A program made the translations under genes and the position numbers. A model generated the notes under the pieces. That model did no database searches and was not told the origin of the DNA. It was given only the letters and a program-made list of their open reading frames with translations. A stretch of DNA of 64,000 bases, from assembly GCA_023389195.1 (NCBI GenBank), contig JAEWET010000011.1, forward strand, positions 1 through 64,000, in the 5' to 3' direction. The stretch's first letter is position 1, and the number at the start of each line of letters is the position of its first letter. Below are positions 24,462 to 32,245 of the stretch, piece after piece. This DNA is from Aliihoeflea sp023389195 (GTDB lineage Bacteria; Pseudomonadota; Alphaproteobacteria; Rhizobiales; Rhizobiaceae).

Positions 24462-25651
24462 ACCGTCCGCGCGAGACCCTTTTCCATCAGGCGGGAAATG
24501 AGGCCGGCAAGATCGGCCTCGATGCGCGTGCGCTCGATTTCCGGGTAGGCTTCGGCCAGTTCGTCGGCGAGGTCGAGCGGCGCGACCGGAGCGGCGAGCG
24601 CTTCCCAGATCGCAGCACCAAGCACATCCAGCGCGAAGATTCCCCCGCCCGAACGGTCGGCGAGAAACGCGCCGCCATCGCCCATGGGTCGGAGAACGAC
24701 GTCGCCTGTGCGGACGATGGTGCCCGAAGGGAGGCTCGCCTGTGCCGGCAGATCGTCGCTCGATGCGACGCGCGGGGTGCCGGGGCGCAGTGCGGCGTGG
24801 AGCGTGGCGAGGTCTGCCGATGCCAACCGCGCGAGCAATTTGCGGGCGTCGGCAAGGCTCTCGTAGTGCAGGAGGAATGCCGGACAGCGGGCCGCAAGGC
24901 GGTCGATGCGCCCGAGCACGATGTCGGATGGCGCGGCGTTGCCGAAATTCTGGACGAGCAGGATCTTCATCGCCTGTCCGGGCGCGACTGCAAGCAGTTC
25001 CGGCTGGATGCCGCGCGCGCGTTCCAGAAAAACGAAGGCGCTCGCGTCGCGACGTTCGCCGAAGCGGGCAAGGCGTGCCGGCGGCAGCGCGAGATAGCGG
25101 TAGTGTCCGTCGTCGGGCCCCTTGTGACGCCAGGCGTCGAAGGCAAAGCGACGACCGAGCGCGCGCGGCAGGGGCACGCGCAGGCGTGGTGCGACGCCCG
25201 AGGCGACGAGCGCCCCGACGCCGTCCCGGCAGTCGACCGGCACGATGTCGTCGGCGATGATCCGCGCGCCGCAGAAGGCGAGCGCGGCCGTCAGCGTGCT
25301 CTTGCCGGCGCGGTGCGTGGACGGAAAGACGAAGTCGCGACCGGCGAGCGAAACCGCGCTGGCATGTAGGCAGAGCATCGACGGGTCAGGCTCGACCATG
25401 CGGTTGAGCAGGATCACGACGAGGCTGCAGGCGGCGCTGACGGCGCTCGGCTCGGTGAAAATCCGGCGTTCCGGCTCGTCGATGACGTAGCCTGCGCCGC
25501 TTCGGCGCACTTCGAGGAAGGGGTCGCACGAATCCGACACTTCGGTCCACGACCAGCCGGAGGTGACCCGCTTCAAGATCGCCAGAACGGGCTCGGAATC
25601 GACGAAGCGCACCGGGCGGTCGACCAGCGCGCAGGAGTGATTTGCAGGCAT
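24458..25651 (-). CDS. HPr kinase-like protein fused to a C-terminal PqqD domain
   Basis: A 397-residue fusion. Residues about 60-290 resemble the HprK C-terminal kinase fold: LHASAVSLAGRDFVFPSTHR, then AGKSTLTAAL (P-loop 110-119) and ADDIVPVD (134-140). The loop reads PSTHRAGKST, so the first Gly of Walker A is replaced. Residues about 315-395 are a PqqD-like winged domain (VVLRPMGDGGAFLADR, ALDVLGAAIWEAL, LISRLMEKGLA), the fold that binds leader peptides in RiPP pathways. The ATG at 25651 has GAGGGA upstream. The gene follows the Gly-rich gene after a strong hairpin. The substrate is probably that protein, by inference. Confidence 0.85.
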   Translation of the reverse strand: MPANHSCALVDRPVRFVDSEPVLAILKRVTSGWSWTEVSDSCDPFLEVRRSGAGYVIDEPERRIFTEPSAVSAACSLVVILLNRMVEPDPSMLCLHASAVSLAGRDFVFPSTHRAGKSTLTAALAFCGARIIADDIVPVDCRDGVGALVASGVAPRLRVPLPRALGRRFAFDAWRHKGPDDGHYRYLALPPARLARFGERRDASAFVFLERARGIQPELLAVAPGQAMKILLVQNFGNAAPSDIVLGRIDRLAARCPAFLLHYESLADARKLLARLASADLATLHAALRPGTPRVASSDDLPAQASLPSGTIVRTGDVVLRPMGDGGAFLADRSGGGIFALDVLGAAIWEALAAPVAPLDLADELAEAYPEIERTRIEADLAGLISRLMEKGLARTV

Positions 25652-25673
25652 CGTGATGTCCCTCACACTTGCA

Positions 25674-25700
25674 GACCGGCCGGAAATCGTCCGGCCGGTC
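25674..25700 (-). other. Intergenic hairpin between the Gly-rich and kinase genes
   Basis: A perfect 11-bp stem, GACCGGCCGGA with TCCGGCCGGTC, has a 5-base loop. No T run follows on the minus strand, so it is more likely an mRNA-stabilising or partial attenuating element than a full terminator. Such hairpins often make a precursor more abundant than its modifying enzyme. Confidence 0.75.
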
Positions 25701-25722
25701 CGCATGTCCAGACGGGTCAGGC

Positions 25723-26232
25723 TCAGTTGAAGCCGAAAGCACGGCCGATGCTGCGGCCCATGTCCTGCAGGCCGCGGCCGAAATTGTCGACCGCCTGGCC
25801 GGCGCCGCGACCGAAGGAGCCGCCACGGCCAGCGCGTCCGCCCGAGCCGCCGAAGCCACCGCGTCCGCCCGAGCCGCGACCGCCGGAACCACGACCGCCC
25901 GAGCCGCCGCCAAACCCGCCGGAGCCGCCGGAACCACCGCCGAAGCCGCCACCGCCCGAGCCGGCACCGCCGCCCGAACCTCCGCCACCGGAACCGGCGC
26001 CGCCGCCCGAACCGCCACCGCCGCCGCCACCACCACCGCCGGAGCCTGCGCCACCGCCCGAACCGGCGCCACCGCCGGAACCGGCGCCGGACGCATGCGC
26101 CTGGCTGAGCTGCAGAAGGGCCGGCGCGCTGTAGGCGGCGGCAGCGAGCAGGCCGATGCGGCCGAGCGCGCGGCGACGGCCGAGCGATACCGTTTCGGCT
26201 TGCGAATTCAGGTTCTTGGAAACGTCTTTCAT
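25723..26232 (-). CDS. Tat-signal glycine/serine-rich protein, candidate modified precursor
   Basis: A 169-residue protein in three parts. Residues 1-47 hold a hydrophilic leader, a twin-arginine-like RRR (19-21), a hydrophobic stretch (LLAAAAYSAPALLQL) and an A-H-A cleavage site. Residues 48 to about 135 are nearly pure Gly/Ser with repeated GSGGGA and later GGRGSGGRG units. The tail (136-169) alternates Gly, Arg and Phe, ending RSIGRAFGFN. AGGAGG precedes the ATG. The adjacent kinase-PqqD gene suggests a RiPP-like precursor; alternatively it is a plain Gly-rich envelope protein. A GGAAT-type ECF promoter lies upstream. Confidence 0.8.
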   Translation of the reverse strand: MKDVSKNLNSQAETVSLGRRRALGRIGLLAAAAYSAPALLQLSQAHASGAGSGGGAGSGGGAGSGGGGGGGGGGSGGGAGSGGGGSGGGAGSGGGGFGGGSGGSGGFGGGSGGRGSGGRGSGGRGGFGGSGGRAGRGGSFGRGAGQAVDNFGRGLQDMGRSIGRAFGFN

Positions 26233-26296
26233 CTTGACCTCCTGTTTCGTGAACGAGGCCGGCGGAGCCTTGCGGACTGGCCGGTCACGAGCGGCA

Positions 26297-26321
26297 AACG
26301 GGACGTCGGCCGGTTTATTCC
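26297..26321 (-). promoter_or_regulatory. Predicted ECF promoter of the Gly-rich/HprK-PqqD operon
   Basis: Minus-strand GGAATAAA, then CGTTTG; the GGAAT-to-CGTT spacing is 16 bases. The motif matches the sigma gene's own promoter. Confidence 0.7.
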
Positions 26322-26346
26322 AGGCCGGCTGATATCACCGGCTGAT

Positions 26347-26371
26347 GGAATAGAACGCCGGTGCGGACGTT
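26347..26371 (+). promoter_or_regulatory. Predicted ECF promoter of the SLC13/glycerate kinase unit
   Basis: GGAAT at 26347-26351, 16 bases, CGTT at 26368-26371, about 30 bases before the permease start codon. Confidence 0.6.
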
Positions 26372-26400
26372 CGTCGACCAACAGAAAACGGACGACAGCA

Positions 26401-27748
26401 ATGACCGCAGCCATTTTGCCCCTGACCCGACCGATCCTTGCCGCCGGGCTGCGGCAATGGCTCGTGGCTGCGGCGAGCGTCGGCCTTGCCTGGCTTGCGA
26501 TCGGGTTTTTCCTCGCCGACCTCGCCTTCGAGGGCCGTGCGACGCTTGGCGTCTTCGTCGCCATGATGGCCGGCTGGCTGATCCTGAAGCTGCCCGAAAC
26601 GCCCGTCGCCATCATCGCCTTCCTCGCGCTCGCGGCGACCGGCGCAGCGGACCAGGACGACCTCTTCGACACGTTCGACAACGAGATCATCTGGCTTTTG
26701 ATCGCCGCTTTCATCCTTGCCGCCGTCATCCGGCGGACCGGCCTTGCCGAGCGCCACGCCATGCGCGCGATCGCCCTGTTCCGCTCGGTGCCCGCGATCT
26801 TCATGGCAGCGACGCTGATCATCTTCGTCACCGCCTTCTTCATTCCCTCGACCTCGGCGCGCGCCGCGATCCTGCTGCCGGTCTTCGCAGCTCTTTCGGC
26901 GGCGATCGGGCGGCCGGGCGTCACGAAGGCGCTGGCGCTTCTGTTTCCGAGCGTCATCCTGCTTTCGGCCGGCGCGTCGCTGACGGGCGCGGGCGCGCAC
27001 CTGATCGCGCTCGGCTTCATCGACGAAATCGACGGCCCGGAGATTTCGTATCTCGACTGGGCGCTGCTCGGTGCGCCGTTCTCGCTGGCGATGAGCCTTG
27101 CGGTGAATTTCGCGATCCAGCGCCTGTTCCTGACCGACGCCGACAAGGCGCCTCTCGGGCGCGCGATTGCAGCATCGAGCGCGCCCAGAGCCGGCGACCG
27201 CCGCCTGACGGCGATCATCGTCGGAACGGTTGCGCTTTGGGCGACGGGCGGCTGGCACGGCATCGATCTCGCGCTGATCGCGCTCGCCGCCGCGCTGCTC
27301 GCGGCCTCGAAGGCGGTGTCCGGGATCGCGTTCAAGGATGCGGTCAAGGATGTCGACTGGAACCTGCTCTTCTTCCTCGCGGCGACGCTGGTCGTCGGCG
27401 AAGCGCTGCTCGAGACCGGCGCCGCGGCCTTCCTCGTCGACCGGCTTGTCGGCTCGCTCGACACGGCGCTGAGCCCGGCGACGACCATCGCGATCGCGGT
27501 GCTCGTCGCCGCGCTCGCCCATCTCGTCATCATCTCGCGCACCGCGCGCGCCGCCGTGCTGATCCCCGCGCTTGCCCTGCCGCTCTCGCGCTTCGGCACC
27601 GATCCGACGACGCTGATCTTCGTCGTGACGATCGCAAGCGGCTTTTGCCAGACGCTGATGGTTGGCGGCATGGCTGCTGCCGGTCTTCGTGGCGGCCCTC
27701 CTGTTCGTCGCGCTGATCATCTGGCCTTTGCAGGGACTGGGCGGCTGA
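26401..27748 (+). pseudogene. SLC13 family permease with a 3' frameshift/deletion
   Basis: A divalent-anion/sodium symporter (SLC13/DASS) type permease with about eleven helices. It is intact until GFCQTLMV near 27660, where the family normally continues with a conserved S/A-K-P segment. That segment is missing. The real C-terminus (WLLPVFVAALLFVALIIWP, ending at the TGA at 27746-27748) is in the next frame from 27671. In the original frame the reading runs without a stop into the glycerate kinase gene, giving one 899-codon frame. A deletion or a sequencing error explains it. Before damage it probably imported glycerate or a related acid. Confidence 0.8.
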
Positions 27749-27828
27749 TCTTTTTCGCCGGCGAAGGGAATAGACGCAGGCGCCGGACGTCATCCCCTCG
27801 AACAGACATTCCCAAGGCGAGAATTCCC

Positions 27829-29100
27829 ATGTCGATGACCATTCTGATCGCTCCTTCCGGCTTCAAGGAAAGCCTTTCGGCCGAGACCGTGGCCGCCCGC
27901 ATCGAGGCCGGCGTCAAGCGCGCCCTGCCCTCCGCCCGCATCCTCAAGGCGCCGATGGCCGATGGCGGCGAAGGTTTCACCCGGGCGCTGGTCGAGGCGA
28001 CCGGCGGCACGGTGCATCCCGTCCGCGTGACCGGACCGGTCGGCGAGCCGGTCGATGCGTTCTTCGGAATGCTGGGCGGGCAGGACCAGCCGACGGCCGT
28101 CGTCGAGATGGCTGCAGCCGCCGGTCTGCGCCACGTGCCGCGCGACCGGCGCGACCCGACGCGCACCACGAGCTACGGCGTCGGCGAGCTCGTCCGCGCC
28201 GCGCTCGATCATGGCGCAACGCGCATCCTGCTCGGCTGCGGCGACAGCGGCGTCAATGATGGCGGGGCGGGCATGGCGGAGGCGCTCGGCGTGCGCTTTC
28301 TCCACGGCGACGGCAATCGCGTGCTGCCGGGCGGCGGCGGACTTGCCGAACTGGCGCATATCGACGTTGGCGGCCGCGATCCGCGTCTCGCCCGCGTGCG
28401 CATCGACGCCGCCGTCAACTGGCACAACCTTCTGACCGGCCCGGAGGGCGTCGCCCGCGTGTTCGGCCCGCAAAAGGGCGCGACGCCCGCGCAGGTCGAC
28501 CTTCTGTCAGGTGCGATGGAAACATATGCCGCGCTGATCGAGACCACCACCGGCGTGCGCGTCGCGGACGCGCCCGGCGCAGGCGCTTCGGGTGGCATCG
28601 GCGCAGCAATCATGGGTCTTCTCGGCGGCGTGCTCCACCCGCGCTACGACCTCGTGATGCAGTATCTCGACCTCGACGCGCTGATCGACGAAGCCGATCT
28701 CGTCATCACCGCCGAAGGCAGCCTCGACGGACAGACGCCCTACGGCAAGGTGCCGGTGGAAGTCGCGCGCCGGGCCAAGCTTCGCGGCCTGCCGGTCATC
28801 GCGCTCGCCGGCACGATCGGCAAGGGCGCGGCCTCGAACTTCGCCCACGGCATCGACGCCTTCGCCTCCATCGTCAAGCGCCCCTGCTCGCTCGACGAGG
28901 CCATCGAGAAGGCCGACAAGTTCCTGGTGCGCGCGGCCGAGGACGCGACGCGGATGATCCTCGTCGGAATGATGCTCGCCGAGGGGCCACAGGTGACCGA
29001 TCGGCGATTTCGACGCCCCCGTCCCATGCGCCAGCAAGCGGCCGCGACGGTCGTTCCGTTTTCCCGCGCGCTGCCGCGCGAAATTCCGGTAGCCGGTTAA
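27829..29100 (+). CDS. Glycerate kinase (GlxK/GckA family)
   Basis: A 423-residue glycerate kinase that phosphorylates glycerate with ATP. It begins SMTILIAPSGFKESLSAE and carries KAPMADGGEGF, GCGDSGVNDGGAGMAEALG, AGASGGIGAA and TAEGSLDGQTPYGK, the motif set of the family. A basic tail of about 35 residues after the usual end (VGMMLAEGP) is unusual. The start at 27829 has only a weak Shine-Dalgarno sequence (GGCGAG), so it may depend on the upstream permease gene for translation or transcription. Confidence 0.93.
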   Translation: MSMTILIAPSGFKESLSAETVAARIEAGVKRALPSARILKAPMADGGEGFTRALVEATGGTVHPVRVTGPVGEPVDAFFGMLGGQDQPTAVVEMAAAAGLRHVPRDRRDPTRTTSYGVGELVRAALDHGATRILLGCGDSGVNDGGAGMAEALGVRFLHGDGNRVLPGGGGLAELAHIDVGGRDPRLARVRIDAAVNWHNLLTGPEGVARVFGPQKGATPAQVDLLSGAMETYAALIETTTGVRVADAPGAGASGGIGAAIMGLLGGVLHPRYDLVMQYLDLDALIDEADLVITAEGSLDGQTPYGKVPVEVARRAKLRGLPVIALAGTIGKGAASNFAHGIDAFASIVKRPCSLDEAIEKADKFLVRAAEDATRMILVGMMLAEGPQVTDRRFRRPRPMRQQAAATVVPFSRALPREIPVAG

Positions 29101-29245
29101 CTTAACCGATTGCTGCCCTTGCGGAAAAGTAGTTAAGTCTGAAATGCCGCGGGCGAGATTGCGCGTTTCGTCATGTCACTGTCACGCAACGGCAGTAGCC
29201 GCATCGCAGGCGTCAAGAAGGCGTCTTTTCTCAGGGAGAACGGGT

Positions 29246-30349
29246 ATGACGAAATTGGGGCACATCCTGTCGGCCATCGCCGCCGGGCTGATGGTGACGA
29301 CGTCGATCTCTTCGGCGCAGGACCTCGCCGAACTCGAGGCCGCGGCCAAGGAAGAAGGCATGCTGACGACCATCGCCCTGCCGCATGACTGGTGCGGCTA
29401 TGGCGAAGTGATCGCCGGCTTCAAGGCGAAATATCCCGAGATCACGGTCAACGAACTGAACCCGGATGCCGGCTCGGCCGACGAACTCGAAGCCGTGCGC
29501 GCCAACAAGGACAACAAGGGCCCGCAGGCCCCCGACGTGCTCGACGTCGGCTTCGCCTTCGGCCCGCAGGCGCAGGAAGAAGGGCTCCTGATGCCCTACA
29601 AGGTCTCGACCTGGGATTCGATCCCCGAGAACGTCAAGGATGCCGACGGCCACTGGTATGGCGACTATTACGGCGTGCTTTCCTTCGCGGTGAACACGGA
29701 CATCGTCGAGAACGTGCCGGCCGACTGGGCCGACCTGCTCAAGGACGAATACGCCAACTCGATCGCGCTGGCAGGCGACCCGCGCGCGTCGAACCAGGCG
29801 ATCCTGGGCGTCCAGGCCGCCGGCATGGCGACCGGCGCAGATGCGGGCGAAGCCTCCGGCACCGCCGGCCTCGACTTCTTCAAGCAGTTGAACGAGAAGG
29901 GCAATTTCGTGCCCACCATCGGCAAGTCGGGCACGCTGGCACAGGGCGCGACGCCGATCGTCATCTGGTGGGACTACAACGCCCTTTCGGGCCGCGACGC
30001 GCTCAACGGCAACCCGCCGGTGGAAGTCGTGGTGCCGGCGACCGGCGTCCTCGCCGGCGTCTACGTGCAGGCGATCAGCGCCTACGCACCGCACCCCAAC
30101 GCCGCCAAGCTGTGGATGGAATATCTCTATTCCGACGAAGGCCAGCTCGGCTGGCTAAAGGGCTACTGCCACCCGATCCGCTTCAACGACATGGTCGAAC
30201 GCGGCGTCATCCCGCAGGAACTGCTCGACGCCCTGCCGCCGGCTGAATCCTACGAGAAGGCCTATTTCCCGACGCTCGAAGAGCAGGAAGCGGCCAAGAA
30301 CGTGATCACCTCGGGGTGGGATTCCACCGTCGGCGCGAACGTTCAGTAG
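29246..30349 (+). CDS. ABC transporter periplasmic substrate-binding protein
   Basis: A 367-residue binding protein with a signal peptide (about 1-24, ending SISSAQ). The sequence KYPEITVNELNPDAGSADEL, the PDVLDVGFAFG pocket and YGVLSFAVNTD place it with the iron/putrescine/phosphonate group of type II binding proteins. GGGAG precedes the ATG at 29246. It heads a four-gene importer, but a large inverted repeat separates it from the permeases. The ligand is unknown. Confidence 0.92.
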   Translation: MTKLGHILSAIAAGLMVTTSISSAQDLAELEAAAKEEGMLTTIALPHDWCGYGEVIAGFKAKYPEITVNELNPDAGSADELEAVRANKDNKGPQAPDVLDVGFAFGPQAQEEGLLMPYKVSTWDSIPENVKDADGHWYGDYYGVLSFAVNTDIVENVPADWADLLKDEYANSIALAGDPRASNQAILGVQAAGMATGADAGEASGTAGLDFFKQLNEKGNFVPTIGKSGTLAQGATPIVIWWDYNALSGRDALNGNPPVEVVVPATGVLAGVYVQAISAYAPHPNAAKLWMEYLYSDEGQLGWLKGYCHPIRFNDMVERGVIPQELLDALPPAESYEKAYFPTLEEQEAAKNVITSGWDSTVGANVQ

Positions 30350-30415
30350 TGTCATATTCGCGAGCGGCCGTTCTTTGGAGCGGCCGCTCCGTCTCGCCGA
30401 TGCCGCACCCTACGT

Positions 30416-30529
30416 TGCCCCCCTCTGGCCTGCCGGCCAAATCCCCCCCAAGGAGGGAGATCAGTCTCGTCCTCGTCGCGCGTGATCTCCCCCCGTGCGG
30501 GGGAGATGGCCGGCAGGCCAGAGGGGGGC
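30416..30529. repeat. Palindromic extragenic element inside the ABC operon
   Basis: Arms of about 22 bp (CCCCCTCTGGCCTGCCGGCC and its complement) enclose a second pair of C-rich/G-rich stems. A separate GAGCGGCC/GGCCGCTC hairpin lies just upstream at 30361-30388. Elements with this sequence style are dispersed in Rhizobiales. Here it lies between the binding-protein and permease genes. Confidence 0.8.
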
Positions 30530-30572
30530 GCGACAGGGCAAATTCGCTTCCGGCCGTTTCCACAGGCTTCCG

Positions 30573-31460
30573 ATGACCGACATCTCCCACGGTCCCGCCC
30601 CCCAACCCGCCCGGCGCTCGCTGTCGCTGGCGTGGCTCGGCGTCGTGCCGTTCCTCGCCTTCGCGCTCCTGTTCCTGATCCTGCCGACGCTGCAGATCAT
30701 CACCGGCGCGTTTCGCAATCCGGCCGGCGAGTTCACGCTCGACAACATCGCGAACCTCTTCCAGCCGTCGATCATGTCGGCCTACTGGATCTCGATCCGC
30801 ATCTCCTTCGCCTCGGCCTTTCTCGGCTGCCTGATCGGCTTCCTGATGGCGGTGGCGATCACGATCGGGGGGCTGCCGACCTGGATACGCTCGCCGCTTT
30901 TGACCTTTTCCGGCGTCGCCTCGAATTTCGCCGGTGTCCCGCTCGCCTTCGCGTTCCTCGCCACCTTCGGCCGGCTCGGCCTCGTGACGCTGATCCTGCG
31001 CGATTGGTTCGGCATCAACATTTACGGCATGGGCTTCAACATCCTGTCCTTTTCGGGTCTGACGCTGACCTATCTCTTCTTCCAGATCCCGCTGATGATC
31101 CTGATCGTGACGCCGGCACTCGACGGGCTGAAGCGCGAATGGGGCGAGGCCGCCGCGATCCTCGGCGCCTCGCGCTTCCAATACTGGCGCACGGTGGCGC
31201 TGCCGATCCTGTGGCCGACGCTGCTCGGCACCTTCGCGCTGCTCTTCGCCAACGCCTTCGGCGCGGTTGCCACCGCCTATGCGCTCACCGGCTCGTCGCT
31301 CTCGATCGTGCCGATCCTGCTCTTCGCGCAGATCCGCGGCGACGTGCTGCAGGACCCTCACCTCGGCTACGCGCTCGCCTTCGGCATGATCGTCATCACC
31401 GGCATCGCCAACTTCATCTATATCTGGCTGCGCAGCCGCGCGGAGCGGTGGATCAAATGA
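30573..31460 (+). CDS. ABC transporter permease subunit 1
   Basis: A 295-residue inner-membrane permease with six helices and the EAA loop EWGEAAAILGASRFQYWRTV, which docks the ATPase. The start at 30573 (MTDISHG) was chosen because the open frame upstream runs through the repeat element. Its stop overlaps the next permease start in ATGA. Confidence 0.93.
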   Translation: MTDISHGPAPQPARRSLSLAWLGVVPFLAFALLFLILPTLQIITGAFRNPAGEFTLDNIANLFQPSIMSAYWISIRISFASAFLGCLIGFLMAVAITIGGLPTWIRSPLLTFSGVASNFAGVPLAFAFLATFGRLGLVTLILRDWFGINIYGMGFNILSFSGLTLTYLFFQIPLMILIVTPALDGLKREWGEAAAILGASRFQYWRTVALPILWPTLLGTFALLFANAFGAVATAYALTGSSLSIVPILLFAQIRGDVLQDPHLGYALAFGMIVITGIANFIYIWLRSRAERWIK

Positions 31461-32245
31461 AGGCGAACCGCTTCTGGTCCTGGCTCTTTCTCATTCTCGG
31501 CATCGCCTATTTCGTGCTGCCGCTGATCGGCACCGTCGAATTCTCACTGAAGATGCGGCGCGGCGAATATTCGCTCGACGCCTATTGGGCGGTCCTCGCC
31601 GATCCGCGCTTCCAGGCGACATTCGGCTATTCAGTGATGATGGCGGTGGCGACGATCATCGCCGGCGTCGTGCTGATCGTGCCTACCGCCTATTGGATAC
31701 GCCTGAAGCTGCCGCATTGGCGGCCCTTCATCGAGTTCGTCACGCTTTTGCCGCTCGTCATCCCGCCCATCGTCATCGTGTTCGGCTATATCCGGCTCTA
31801 CAACACCTCGTCCTGGCTGCCGCTGACGGGCACGGCTGCGGGCACGAACCTCCTCTTGATGTTCGGCTACATGACGCTGTCGCTGCCCTACATGTACCGC
31901 GCGGTCGATACAGGCCTTCGCGCGATCGACGTGCGCACGCTGACCGAGGCGGCCGAGAGTCTCGGCGCCGGTTGGCTGACGATCATGTGGCGCGTGATCC
32001 TGCCGAACGTTCTCGTCGCCGTCCTGTCCGGCGCGTTCCTGACCTTCGCCATCGTGATCGGCGAATTCGTGCTCGCCGCGCTTTTGAACCGACCCGCCTT
32101 TGGGCCCTATCTCCAGCTCATCGGCGCCAACCGCGCCTATGAGCCTGCCGCCCTCGCGGTGATCGCGTTCGCGATCACCTGGGCCTGCATGGGCCTGATC
32201 CAGCTCGTCACCCGCTTCCAGAAACACACGATGGCCCGCCGATGA
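31457..32245 (+). CDS. ABC transporter permease subunit 2
   Basis: A 262-residue permease with six helices and the EAA loop LTEAAESLGAGWLTIMWRVI. It is coupled by ATGA overlaps to both the upstream permease and the downstream ATPase, so the three are translated together. It belongs to the PotC/ThiP-like permease group. Confidence 0.93.
   Translation: MKANRFWSWLFLILGIAYFVLPLIGTVEFSLKMRRGEYSLDAYWAVLADPRFQATFGYSVMMAVATIIAGVVLIVPTAYWIRLKLPHWRPFIEFVTLLPLVIPPIVIVFGYIRLYNTSSWLPLTGTAAGTNLLLMFGYMTLSLPYMYRAVDTGLRAIDVRTLTEAAESLGAGWLTIMWRVILPNVLVAVLSGAFLTFAIVIGEFVLAALLNRPAFGPYLQLIGANRAYEPAALAVIAFAITWACMGLIQLVTRFQKHTMARR

Noticed and set aside
25723..26232. Gly-rich gene as an artefact of a GC-rich simple repeat
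   Set aside because: It has a good ribosome site, a clear signal sequence, a non-repetitive C-terminus and a matching promoter.
25669..26400. Plus-strand frame opposite the Gly-rich gene, continuous with the permease frame
   Set aside because: It is the complement of Gly/Ser codons and gives Ala/Thr-rich low complexity; the permease starts at its own ATG at 26401.
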